Positions 22,463 through 34,221 of a stretch of 64,000 nt of DNA are shown here, piece by piece. The notes under the pieces are model-generated. The model did not search any database. It saw only the letters and a list, made by a program, of their open reading frames with translations, and had not been told where the DNA came from. The DNA is taken from assembly GCA_963920665.1 (NCBI GenBank), contig OY987273.1, positions 13,704,501-13,768,500 of the forward strand, given 5' to 3'. The position numbers were made by a program, and so were the translations under genes. Numbering within the stretch: position 1 is the stretch's first letter; the number at the start of each line of letters is the position of its first letter. This DNA is from Straminergon stramineum (lineage: Eukaryota; Streptophyta; Bryopsida; Hypnales; Calliergonaceae).

Positions 22463-23985
22463 CATTACAACTCATATTGTTGTCCATGCTAAAAATGTCA
22501 TGGAGGTTATTGATACAACATAGAAACAATAAAGGGGCACCTTCAATTAAACAATCATGATTTGTTTCTCATGCATTTCAAGTTAGGTGGAGATCTTGAA
22601 GGAGGGTATTTTGCTAACGAAATATGAGTGAATGGATGTGGAGAAACTATATTGACAAAAAACGTTTTTGATGATGAGCATATTTGAACAGAGTGTGCGG
22701 AACACATGGATCCTTATCATGACATCCAATAGAACTTATTTGATGCATTTGATGAAGGAGATCATAGAATTCAATCTATTTTATATGAAGATGAACATGA
22801 GGTCGACGCTGACAATGCAACAAACCCTATGGAGGTAGTAGATGACTTGTATGAGCAAGCAACATGTCCTGTGTACAGAGGTATCAATGTAAGTGTCATC
22901 TCAACGACAATTGTATTTGTCAGCATGGCAGTCATGCATGGTGTTAGCAATGCCTATGTAGATGAACTTCTAAAATACTATTCCATTGTATTATTGCCAG
23001 TTAGCAACATGTTGCCAAGTCGTCATTACCAAGCAAAGAGGTTGATACGGAAATTGGGTCTTAATTACAACATCATCCATGCTTGTTTTGATGGGTGCAT
23101 CTTGTATCATGGAGATAAGAAGAATTTGAAGGATTGTCCTAATCCAAGCTATGGGAAGTCAAGATTCATAGTTGATTCTAATGTTGTCCCAACAAAAGTG
23201 ATATGTCACTTCCCACTAATCCCAAGGCTATTGCGGATATATTGTTCTCCTACAATTGGTCAAATGCTATGTTTTGATGATGAGCATCCAAACACTAATG
23301 TAGTTGTGATGAAGCCTATAGCTGATAGTCCAACATGGAAACATGTAGATATGAACATGGATCCATCTTTTGGCGAGGAAATCAGGAATTTGCGTTTTGG
23401 AATGGCTTTAGATGGCATGAATCAATTCACACACAACACTACTAGTCACTCTACATGGCTAGTGTTGATGCTAATATACAACTTGTCTTCGTACTTGGTG
23501 ACCCAAAAATTCTTCATCCAATTAAATGTCCTTGTTTCAAGAAAATTGTCACCAACAAATGAAAACATAGATGTTTTCATATAGTCTATGATTGAAGAGT
23601 TATAAGAACTTTGGAACAAAGTAAGTGACCAAGACTCCTCAAAGCCACTAGGTTTGAGGCATTTCACATTAAGAGGTATCCTCATGTGGACAATTTTTGA
23701 TTACCCTACATATGGCTTGATATTGGGACTCCACACACATCGATACAAAGCATGCACAACCTGTGGTCCTTTCACTAATGTTAGACCAACGAAATCTAGT
23801 AACAAAGTGGATAATCAAAAGCAAGCAAAGGGAAGGAAAATTGTATATGGTGGTTGCCCTAGGTGGACAAGCTTAAGTCATCCATATCATAGGAACTTAG
23901 AATTTGATGAGAAGTTTGAACGTAGAAGACCTCCCATTGGGATGACAGCAGAGCAAAAAAGACGATGTGGTGAGGAATGTGATGC
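22463..23985 (+). pseudogene. CACTA (En/Spm) TNP2-type transposase relic, N-terminal half
   Basis: The frame begins with a decayed CxC..KC zinc-like motif and KGHL segment (22463-22560), the usual start of TNP2 proteins. From 22829 to the insertion point one frame reads through with just two stops (at about 23582 and 23606). It holds hallmark Transposase_21 blocks: AKRLIRKLGLNYNIIHAC, DCPNPSYGKSRF, PLIPRLLRIYCSP, RNLRFGMALDGMNQF, TTSHSTW, then LRGILMWTIFDYPTYG with CTTCG. TNP2 cuts and pastes CACTA elements. The frame runs directly into the left end of unit copy 3, whose insertion separates it from the C-terminal part at 28187-29362. The in-frame stops show that it is dead. Confidence 0.85.
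23981..23985. repeat. target site duplication GATGC (left of unit copy 3)
   Basis: GATGC before the unit; AATGC follows it at 27371-27375, one mismatch, consistent with an older insertion. Confidence 0.7.
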
Positions 23986-24095
23986 TGTTGTAGCACATAG
24001 CAAGTAAATTACCTGTGATACTCACAAAAATCACTCTAGAGCATAACTAAGTGACTCTAAAGATCGAACCCACGAGATCCTGTGAAGTATTTAGC

Positions 24096-24101
24096 TTTAT
24101 T
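24096..24101 (-). terminator. poly(A) signal AATAAA in unit copy 3
   Basis: Minus-strand AATAAA, equivalent to 7595-7600 of copy 1. Confidence 0.45.
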
Positions 24102-25236
24102 AAGTGAATAAGCCCTACTAACCTCTAAACTTTCCTTCCGGTCCTAGATCTATAATTGGAAACCAAACGACCGCCAGATAATCTCGGACCGGATTCCTCC
24201 CTTCCGGTTCCCTAAATATCCGGTTGATGCAATTTAACCCAATCCCAGGACCACACCTCTTCCGGTCCTGGTACTCCTCTAGACCAATCCGTTCCAAATT
24301 GCTCATACATCTCCTTACTCTTCTTCCGGTTTAGTTTTGCCTTTGTTGGATCATCAGAGGGGTTGCCACTTGATTTTGTGAGTGGTAGGCCCACCACTCC
24401 TTCCATGGATTATAGTGGCTGAAGGCCCACTGTCTTATCTCCTCTTCTCCTAAATTAACTTGAATCCAGTTTGATCCTTCACAACAACCCGGACAGCAAT
24501 CCGGTTTGCAGGTCACATAGAGATCCCCTATATGATCCTTCCATACTACAATGACCTTGATGCTACCTCCTACTAGTGCAAAGCTAGGTAGTCACAAGTG
24601 TACTTGTCCGTTCTAGCACTTACTAGAGTTATTCCGTTTACCAATTAAGGTGGTGAGACCTCATAAGAGATCAAACACTCAACCGGATTTCCCACCCAAG
24701 AGTTTTAGCATGACTAAAGATACCCTCCTTATCCGCCTAGCCTAACAATGGCTTTCTCACCCGGAACTCAAAACTCTAGATCTGTTGAGGCACTGAAGTC
24801 CACTCCCAACACTTCCACAACCCGCTCTCATGCACTAAGGATCGGAAACGCACACACCAAGGGAAGAAATCTATTCACCAATCCATCCTACACCTTCCTA
24901 ACTCCACACCATGCAACCCTACTACACTTGGGAGAGACACATACAACACAAGAGTACATACAAAGGTACAAGAAGTTTGCAAAAAGAAGACTCTTAGTAA
25001 CCTTCACAGGGACTAACTTAAATACAACCTAAAAGTACAAACAGGCATAAAAGCCTGCGAAAGTTCCGCCGCAACTCAGGCTAGACTTTCGGTCCTACCT
25101 ACTACTAACCAGATCAGAATAGGATTCGGATCCATTCCTACCTTTCGTAGTATTTACACTCCTATGTGCTCGCCCGAGATCCAATGGTGACACTCTTGGT
25201 TACCGACTCCATTTGCTTGAAGATTTTGTTCAAGTT

Positions 25237-26844
25237 TTAGTTCCATTCCCTCTCTTGAGGGTTAGGAACCAGGTCGCCTTCTACGAATCCAGGGGTAAAA
25301 TCCAAATCGATGGCGGTTCTAGGCATGTCGACCGGAGTCTCCTTCTGCTCCGATCTCTTAGACTTGGGGGTGACGTCCTTCCCCTCCCCTAGTGCCGCAT
25401 CTAGGAATGAATCTGGTAGTGAGAGATTCGAGAATTGAATCCCCCGAGAGCAAGTAGCTCCCAATATTAATCGGCTACTCTCCTCCATTCGGTCAGCCGC
25501 TTTCTGTGCCTCTTCCATTGCTGCTTCCACCTGTTCGACAAAGTCCGTGAGAATCCAGACCATTCGAGAACTAGATGGCTTCTTCTCGTCATGAACCTTC
25601 TCATCAAACAGTTTGGCCTTGGCAGCGGCCATTCCAGTCTCCCCGAAGGTGGCCTTCACTTGCTCAACCATTTTCTGAGCCTCCTTTGCCATCGTACAAG
25701 CGGCTACAAAGTTCTCCTCGAGGACAAGGAGTTATGCCTTTACTCAATCCACCTCCTCCTATAGGCTACGAATCTCTATTTTCTGTTTCTGGGTTTCGAC
25801 CGGATCGGAGATGTAGCTCGCCACCTTCTTTGGTAGCTCTCTGTCTAGCGGCGCTCCTACCAACTTTCCAATCGCAACCAGGATCCTTCTCTTCAGTTTC
25901 CAATCCGCTCTCACGTCGCACAAGATTTTGATGAGAGGATTGAACGGATCATCAGGATTCGATTCCTTAGAGACGATCTTCTCGACTTCCGGTCTTTCTT
26001 CCAGGGCCAATGTATCGTGACCGAGTGGCGTCCCTCGTTTGTAAGGAGAGGTCATCTTCTGTTGCTGGATCAATGACATTGCCAGCTCCTTTTCTTCAAA
26101 CTCGCTATCCTCTTCCGGGTCGAAACCGCAATCGGCTTCATTGTTCATTTCTAATTCTCCATAGTTCGGGAGGACTTCCTGAGCCCTCCTCACCTTCTCC
26201 TTTGCAGTGATTAGGAGTTGATGGGAATGGTAGAGATGGATGAGGTAGGGACATATGGGAGTGGCCCTACTCTTTCCAACTCTACCTACGAGCTAGACGA
26301 TTAGATTGGAAATGATCCGGGCCTAGTTGACTTTTTGTTCCCTACTCAGGGCGCCAAATATTGTATTTGCGAGGGAAATCATCACCCTTGTTGGCTTTTC
26401 CGAATGCAGGATTGGAACTAGGAACTGCAAAAGCAGGCGGTGGCGATCGTCGACGCAGTCCTCTATGGCGTAGCTGTCCTTTGGGTTGATGGCACCCTAG
26501 AATTTGCCCCAGAGAAACTCGTCTTTCTAATTTGCCATTCCCGATCCTCCTCACTGGAAATTGTACACCACTCTCCAGACCTCCTCCGTCTAGAGATGCG
26601 GAATTGCTCTCATAGTGTTGTCGAACTCATTGGATAGCTTGCCCAGGAGTTCCCTCACCATCAACTCTTCCTTGAAGCCCTAGGATTTTTCTGCAAACCC
26701 TAGGCAACCCATGGAATTCAAATCTTCCATGAGCTAAGACTTTGCTAGTTCGGTAGGGGGAATGACCAGAATCACCTTCCGAAGCTTCACCTCTACAGAG
26801 GACATACTAGCCTGTCTACCTTTATTTCTTCGGAGTTGTAGCAT
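25237..26844 (-). pseudogene. degenerate ORF embedded in unit copy 3
   Basis: Same protein as in copies 1 and 2, independently decayed. The minus-strand block 25759-26193 aligns with the copy 1 segment over its full length (DDPFNPLIKILCDVRADWK, RRILVAIGKLVGAP) without a frameshift. The block 25237-25692 aligns with the coiled-coil-like tail (AKEAQKMVEQVKATFGETG). The start region has an ATG at 26844 equivalent to that at 4860. At least two in-frame TAG codons (in the KVN*ARII and RSL*EEVD contexts) are at the same places as in copies 1 and 2, while others differ. Function unknown. Confidence 0.55.
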
Positions 26845-27102
26845 GGACACGGATGCAAGCTCGGAACCCCTTTCCAATTTTACCCCACCCTCTCCTAGCC
26901 ACACATCTCGTTCCTCACTTTCTCTCTCTAATCTCAACTGGAATCCAAAATTATGACAGTAACACTCAACCCTCAAAAAAGACACCCTCACACAAATCTT
27001 ACATGGACGGCTGAGTCACAATCGAGAGCAAAGAGCTCAGAACATTAGAGAGCACTAAGACAGGCGAAAGTGAAAAAGAGGTTCAACTGGGCAGGCTAGC
27101 CC

Positions 27103-27109
27103 TTATATA
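27103..27109 (-). promoter_or_regulatory. TATA box of unit copy 3
   Basis: TATATAA on the minus strand, in the same position relative to the unit end as in the other two copies. Confidence 0.5.
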
Positions 27110-27370
27110 GTCGTCGGACTCCTATCACTCCATCATGACCTATTCTAGATCCAGTCCTCCTGATATCCGGTTCATCCCCAATTCGGTTAGACTTACATTC
27201 TCATCCGTTCTCTTGTAGGGAACATAATCGAGCTGATCCATCCACTATCTTATTTTCCTTCTCTATTTTAGCTTCCGAGGGTTCCTTAACTAGATCCAGA
27301 TACCTACTTCTGGATTTCCGGTTATTTTTCCTAAGCAACCCTAAAAAACCTAAAATTTAATGTCACGACA

Positions 27371-28186
27371 AATGCGTACATTGCAAATGGTGGTAGGAAG
27401 GGTGCTGATAGTGATCCTATTCATTAGCATGGAGTGTAGCGGAGGAGTGTGCTCAATGACCTTCTATACTAGTAGGTGTGTTACCAAAGCCATAAAATGT
27501 AGAATGCAAGGATTGGTTGATATGAAACAACAATTGTTTGGTATGTCTTTCTAAAATTCAATGTTTTCGTAGCTTAGAAGTGTTTGTGAACACGCATAGA
27601 ATGGAAACATTATTAGGCTTTCATGTTTGAGAGGGAAGACAAGTTCTTGATGTCACATATATACACGAGGACGAGATTATTGAAGGCACAAACAATCTTT
27701 TGTGCTAATCTAGCCTTGGTTTTCATGAACTAAAAGGGACATTCTGGTTTTTCAACACAATGGCTGCTATGTAAGAGGGAAGGACTATTGGAAATAAAAA
27801 CAGAGGTGGTCAAAGATGTTGTTAAGGACCAAGTGTTGAAAGGTTATTTGAAGCTTGTAGTTGATACATTCTAATTAATTGGTTTGAGGAAACAAAAGTT
27901 GAGTACAAAGAACAATGAATGAAGTACTAGAAATATGTCACTCAGAGTAGTGTGAGAAGTTGGAGTTCATAATTGGGAGAAGAAATGCCAATGTAGGGCA
28001 TTGCTTAGTGGAATTGGAGTCTATAAGACTTCATGTGAGTTATGTAGTCAAACTTATAGGTCACAGAAGGTGACAAAGTAGTTTTTTACAATTTTGTTAG
28101 CATATAGTTGTGTAAAGCCAATTGGACAAAGGTGGAAATTTTACTAAGAAGCATAAGAAATGTTTGTTGTGTCATGACAGGGACTC
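27371..28186 (+). other. decayed middle part of CACTA relic
   Basis: It lies between the two readable transposase halves. I could not recover a convincing TNP2 frame here, only short open stretches (for example 27360-27554). Confidence 0.35.
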
Positions 28187-29362
28187 CTCATCCAACATTT
28201 GTTGGATCCAATGCATTGTGAGAAAAACCTATGCGAGAACCTAACAAAAACCTTCTAGGGATGAAAGGATTCCATTGGTAGTAGACAAGATATGGAGGCT
28301 TTGAACATAAGATCAAAATAATGGCTTCAAGCCGTTGAAAGTGACAAGGATGACTACAATATGCCTACAACTCCACACATTCTGAAACCAAAGGAGAGAA
28401 TGACTGTGATGGAAATAATCAAGAGTTTGAAAACACCAACTAATTCTATTGGTGCCATCCACAAGTGCCTTGAGGAGGGGAAGCTATGGTACATGAAGTC
28501 ACATGACTTTCACGTGCTCATGTAGTAGGTATGAGATTGTATACACTTTCTTTAAAAGGTAACATAAGTAACAAAAACAATTGTCACATTTTGAAAGCAA
28601 AGGATTTTTAGGAGATTGAGATCGTAATTTTATTTGTATGTGATTATTGAAGGCATTACATATTGTTGTTTGTTGGAGAGTGCAAGCACTTTACAAAAGA
28701 ATTTGTACAAAAAGAACAAGAATTCTTGAGCATGCAATCAGTGATGGAATGTAGATAGTAAGTACTCCATGTCAATGAGCACGATGGACTCCAACAAGTA
28801 CTACCATTGGCATTGTGGAATGTCCTCATTGAAGAAGTTTGGCAAGCAATGATGAAGGTGAGTTGAGTATTTTGAAGGCTTTGCGCAAGAAAAATTACCA
28901 TTGCTAATAGAGAAAACGATATGATTGATGCTACAGATGCTCTCTGCATGTTGGAGAAGGAGTTCCCACCAACCTTCATGGACATCATGTCACATTTGAT
29001 GATTCATCTTGTGGAGTTGTATATATGTGGACCAGTGCATTGTCGTTGGATGTATTCAATAGAGAGGTACATGTAAACTCTCAAGGAATATGTAAGAACA
29101 TATACTCAACTAGAGGCGAGCATAGCGGAGGGCTGCGGAATGTCTGAAACGCTAGGATATTGCACGGAGTACTTGCAACACTTTGAAGGAATGAGCCGTT
29201 GTGTGTGGGACGACAAAGAGGAGCAAAGAATGAATGATGAAGTTGTACACGAAAAATGTCCGAACCTTTCTTGGAATGGGTACATGAGTTTGTACTATCA
29301 AACTCATTGGACTTGGAGCCATGGAGATAGTGAGTGTAGACTTCATTTTCATTTATGTAGTT
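28187..29362 (+). pseudogene. CACTA (En/Spm) TNP2-type transposase relic, C-terminal half
   Basis: One frame at 28187-28530 reads HLLDPMHCEKNLCENL, SRQDMEALNIRS, then ERMTVMEIIKSLKTPTN and GAIHKCLEEGKLWYMKSHDF, the best conserved part of TNP2, with three internal stops. A second block at 28920-29362 reads CMLEKEFPPTFMDIMSHL, IHLVELYICGPVHCRWMYS, YVRTYTQLEASIAEGCGMSE, the DUF4218 region that follows in these transposases, with one stop. Between them a segment of poor similarity (28531-28919) may be a former intron or decay. Together with 22463-23985 it is one element interrupted by unit copy 3. No terminal inverted repeats were identified. Confidence 0.85.
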
Positions 29363-29898
29363 GATGTAGTCTATTTATGTAGAACCCTTATTGGTTCCGG
29401 GTGTCATTGTAGTGGGAGGGATTGGAAACGGCCTTGAGTGACTTGCTTTTTCGGATCGGCCATCCGAGAAGTTGTGAGGGTGTTCCCCTGTCTAAATCCA
29501 TTGCAACACTTTATCATGGGAGTTTGTATAGTAAGAGAGAGAAGAGAGTGTGAGGAATATGAGTGGTGAGTCCCTACCCCTCCAAAAGATTAAAAGTAGA
29601 CCCTTTGAAGGTAAAACAAAGGAATAGAAAACTAGTGTTTTGGAGAAGATGTAATCGGAATCTGGAAGAGGCTGGATTGGAATTGTATTCGAAATAGATG
29701 GGATTTCCAGAAAAGAAAGCAAGGAATTGGATGGAGTGATTAAGGAGGAAATCCGGACATCTTAGCTTGTAACAACATACTAGAATTCCCTGGGACAATA
29801 TTTCGAGTCATTTTACAATGTCATGGTGTTGTAAGTGTACTTACGCCTAGACCGTATGTACAACAATCAATACCTTCTATAGTGACCACCTTCTTCCC
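29363..29898. other. no recognisable feature
   Basis: Sequence between the CACTA relic and the next decayed coding block; it may still belong to the transposon. Confidence 0.35.
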
Positions 29899-30558
29899 TC
29901 AAGTATCACAATGGACTTGCCAATGAACGTCCAACTTCATGTGGTATCGAAACTCAAAAGTTGAGTTATGGTACATGCGTTCACAAAAAGCCCAAATCTT
30001 CTCCCTAAAAAAAAGTTGCACATAGTTGTTCAAGCAACAAACTTTGCTCATTACTAAATTGATGGACTCTTGGGTGAGCAACTCCTTGGACTTCACACAA
30101 GCTTGAGGAGTAGGATTCCTAATCAAGCTTGTGTACGATCTGCCACATGAAAAAGAAGGTTGCAATAGTCGGACTTGTTGACAGTTGTGCTCGTCACGAA
30201 GTTCGTGATTGTAGAGGCTTGCCCAATTCAAGTACACCTACTAAATGGGCCATGCACGGAGAAAGTACCTCCAATCCTTTGGAACATCTTTGATGTACAA
30301 AGACTTTGAAATCTAGACGACAACAAAAGCATCTCCTAAGGGACCATCACAACCTTGCACTAGCACGGAGTTCACATTGTGACATATTCCCTCTGCCATT
30401 ATCCGGCTAGTCGCATTTAGGAGGGTGACAACCTTTGTGCTCCAAAGACAACGGGGGATGCCTTCACAATTAGGAATCTCTAGAGTCACTTCAAAAACAT
30501 TTTCAACGTCCCCTTCATTGGAGGAGTACTCCCATATTGGATCAATTAAAACATCCAT
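29899..30558 (-). pseudogene. unidentified decayed coding block
   Basis: On the minus strand a single frame runs from 30558 to 29899 (220 codons) with three stops, all TAG: one after GDAFVVV and two adjacent ones before VYLNWASLY. The residues are protein-like throughout: VLIDPIWEYSSNEGDVENVF, RIMAEGICHNVNSVLVQG, DGPLGDAFVVV, VPKDWRYFLRAWPI, then PTPQACVKSKELLTQESINL and EKIWAFCERMYHNSTF. Such a long frame with so few stops in AT-rich DNA is unlikely by chance. I do not recognise the family. It is antisense to the adjacent CACTA transposase and could be a captured host fragment or another element's gene. Confidence 0.45.
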
Positions 30559-30639
30559 AATATTTGCACATACATCTGAAGAAATTCAGATACCTTAATG
30601 GAAATATTCACCAAATCAATTAATAGCTACAATACACAC

Positions 30640-31610
30640 TACCATATGATAACTCAACTCGAGTCAAGTTGATTTCTCATAGAACATACAACACTATAGT
30701 TGATAATGAAATGTTCTCATCATCATAAAGAAGACCAATCACATCATTGAAAGAGATCAATTATAAGACAATACATTCACCCAATTCAATCTACTACAAA
30801 GACTGAACTCTTCAAGCATTTCCTTGTGTTAGGATCCCATCAGATGAACCCATAATCCTCAAATTAATTGATACATATACCTTCCTTAAGACTCATAAAA
30901 TTACAATGATGAAACTCCAATTTTATTCTGCCTTATAAAGTATAGAATTGACGATAATGTTGTCATCTCCCAAGTCTTATCTACTAAATTTATGCATAGG
31001 ATAATCTACTATTTCAAAGGAATTCGGAAGTAGTATATAATACAATTTATCAACACTTCAATTTGAGTCGAGTTAAACCTTCACTATGATAATCTAAAGT
31101 CCATACTTATACAATCCTTCCAAGATCATAGTACAATCATTCAATTCAACTTGACTCGAGTTGAAAGGGATAAATTCTCACATCAGAGTCACTATATCTT
31201 TTTACCTACATCTGTTATATGAAAGACTTCATCCATTTTCTTATTCACTTTATTACCTTCAAATCTTCCACATTCTTCAACTTCTAATTCTTTTCACTTC
31301 AACTCAAGTCAAGTTGAATTAGAGAATCTCAATATTTTCAAAGGAACCCAAGTCATTGGAAATTAACACACACTAATGATTCAATTTTCAGTCAAATAGT
31401 GTTTTTGACTACATCTTGCGCACGTATCAATTTTTAATTGATACCTTCTTCTATCATCAAAGACCTTTTAGACCTAGGGACGGACGTCTCTAATTCAACT
31501 CAAGTCAAGTTGAACCTTAGTAATGCAATTACTAATATTTCTAATCAGTAAGTAGAGATACAATTTTCTAAAGTTCTTTTAAATCAAGTCGAATCAACTT
31601 GAATAATGCA
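30640..31610. repeat. cluster of palindromic TCAACT-YRAGT-CAAGTTGA motifs
   Basis: Six imperfect copies at about 30651-30672, 31057-31078, 31141-31165, 31297-31320, 31492-31516 and 31581-31605. Each has TTCAACT-type and AGTTGAA-type arms and so is nearly self-complementary. Spacing is irregular (about 85 to 400 bp). Related motifs recur at 38124-38720. It may be a degenerate satellite or a scattered binding-site array. Confidence 0.5.
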
Positions 31611-34090
31611 TAAGATTTCTTCCCCGTAGTCATTTCCTTTATTGTAGTTCAATTGAAGTACAGTCCTATGGAGATTAATTCAATAAAATTTGGCGCATTT
31701 TACGAGAATTGTCCTGTTTGCACTTCGCAAAACGAACTGATTACAAAAGACAAGCTCTACAATTGCAATGGAAAGAAACTTCAGAGTAATTGAAGAAATC
31801 ATGTGAATCAATATGTCATACACATATTACTTTCAACTCTATTGATATGAAAAGAATGTTCAAGCAGCTACTGAAAATAATGATCCTACAAGGTATTCCA
31901 CACGTCCACATAGTAGCAAAGAGTAATATTATGGTCATGTGCATTTCAAGAAAACCTATCAAGAGATGCCATAGCTTGAAGGGTCAAGTCAGACAAGGAA
32001 ATTGTGAAACTAATGAGTAGTAGATCGGAGGAAAAATGACAGCAGTATACTCCAATGGCCCACTCCACACAAGCACAAATGCAATGTTTGAAATATAGGA
32101 TATGAATACAAGAGACTAGCGAATGATCAAGAAATGAGGAGGAGAAAGTTGTAGTGTTTTGCCCAAGAGTAGACAAAGCAAAGCTTGTAGGTGGGAGAAT
32201 CTCAACAGGAGAAAGTTGGAGGGGCATTGAAACAATCATCTACACATGGCCCACATATATTTTAAGAGACTTGCATTTAATGTGCAAACTTTGGTGATTC
32301 CAATTCAAGGCACATGCAGGACTACTTAGTATTTCTGGACAACTTTCCAGTAGTGGGTTGTAGCCATGGGGTATTTTTATAAGGGAATAGTTTGTTTCGA
32401 AAAAGTAGCCAAATTCCTCATTGATGTAAAGGAAAATTCTCGCGCTAGAAAGTGGTCGCTTTCCTTTTTTAGCTGGCTATGCAAGTGACATGCATCTACA
32501 ACTAATGTACCTCTACACTATTTTCAATTTGCATTGTTAGTTCATGCACTACTATGGCATGAGTTGTTGGTGTAGGATTTGAAGGTTTTTTGTTCTTGTT
32601 TTTCTTAGGGTATATGGTATACGGTTTAAAGGTTTAAGGGTTTAAGGAAAACAAATTGAAAATATATTTTTACGTTCTCCTAGATTTTTGGGTGGACCAA
32701 TGGAGTTCAACTTTGGGGCGAGTGTGCCATAACTTTAGCTCCCGCACTCCGATTGAAGGAAAATTACATTCACACAAAGCTAGTATGTTTTCATATTACA
32801 TGAGCAAGTTTCAATAAGTTCCAATATAAATTGAGGTTATACAATGTTTTTGACATGCTAAAATTTTCAGGCATTGATTTCCCATGTCAATTATAATATT
32901 TAGGTGTAGGTTCTTTTTTTCCAAGAGCTTATTCGATGATATGGTATACAATTGTTTGCCTAAAAAAAACTCAAAAGTATAAATGCTCAAGTACCTAATA
33001 TGCGGAAGTTGGAATTGCATTGAGTATATGCAATTGATGTATAAGAATAGGTAAAAGTATGTACTTCATTACATAAAAAGTAGGGCTACAATTAGTAATT
33101 ACTACATGTAATTTACATAGAAGATCATATAACATGAGGTCGAAGATTGATGACAACGAAGGCTATTTTCATTATTGTCTTCCATTTCCAAATTACCATT
33201 ATGATGATTAATCCCCATGCACCACTCCGTTATCTCATAAGTGTTACATGGCATTCAATGTTTGTGCAGTCATAAAGGACAAAAGTTGTTGGAGTGCGGC
33301 AACATGCACTTATAATGGCACAAAATCTATGGACAAGGTTTACTATGAATTGAAGCTTTATTAGTCCTTCCTTATTGAAGATGTGTCTTCATTTGACACA
33401 TTCTTTTCTCCCAGTTTTTTCATCTTACATTTTTCCTAATGAAGGTTCATTGCTCAAGGGATTTGGCCAACATGCTCTTTCTTCTGTACATGCATGTCAA
33501 CAAGGTATAAAATTACAAGTATTACATTGGTGGTTTAGTGACAATTCTCTAAAATGTTGAAGGACATGATATTTCAATCACATTGAAAAAATGATAAGTG
33601 CTGAAATAATTACAAGACTAGAAAACCAAAATCACAATTCATTCATCTGAGTATAAACAATTTACATTTAGTTTATGTGAAATTCAATTTATGTGAAAAA
33701 AATAAAAAATTGACAAAAGCCAAAGTCACACTACGGTATGTGCAAATGAAGTGGTCATAGAATCAAAACTCTTGAATAATGATTGTTGCTTTGAGTATTG
33801 AATGTGTGACCAAAAATGTATTTGATGATTTCAAATAACTAGTTGTTCCACTATAATGAACATTGCAATTTAGGTCCAAATCCAAAAATGCAAAGGGAAT
33901 TAAATAGATTATTGAAATTAAAGTCTTGCATTCTTTTGCAAAATTCAAAATGTGGAAAAGAAATTCAACCAACCATGTATTTGGATGAAGAAAATGTAAT
34001 TTCCAAAAGTCATGGAATGGTATAGGGTTCCCCAAAGACATAGAACTAAGAAGTTGTAAATGTATGACATAATCTTAATTTTTGTAATGA
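31611..34090. other. non-coding stretch
   Basis: AT-rich, no coding frame recognised. A short interstitial telomere-like run (GGTTTAAAGGTTTAAGGG) occurs at 32623-32648. Confidence 0.4.
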
Positions 34091-34221
34091 TTGAGGACCA
34101 CATTGAACTCTATTTTTTTTAAAGTGAACTTTATAATAGTCTAGATAATAATTGGTAGATTGAGGACCATATTGAACTATATATTTCCGAAAGTGAACTT
34201 TCTAATAGTCTAATTGGTAGA
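34091..34221. repeat. tandem duplication, period about 69 bp
   Basis: Two units beginning TTGAGGACCAYATTGAACT at 34091 and 34160 and ending ATTGGTAGA, with a few substitutions. Confidence 0.7.

Larger units (their letters stand above)
23986..27370 (-). mobile_element. 3.37-kb TG...CA unit, copy 3 (older, inside CACTA relic)
   Basis: 3,385 bp on the minus strand, starting TGTCGTGACATTAAATTTTAG and ending TATGTGCTACAACA. It is collinear with copies 1 and 2 but substituted throughout, roughly to the extent seen at the tips of copies 1 and 2. TATA box at 27103-27109 and AATAAA at 24096-24101 (minus strand) are retained. Flanked by GATGC/AATGC. It splits the CACTA transposase, so it landed after that transposon. 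Confidence 0.85.

Noticed and set aside
32145..32165. TTGTAGTG as the right terminal repeat (CACTACAA) of the CACTA element
   Set aside because: No matching left end or 3-bp duplication was found, and the word is too short to rely on.
32623..32648. Interstitial telomeric repeat
   Set aside because: Only about three degenerate GGTTTAA-type units; too short to distinguish from chance in AT-rich DNA.
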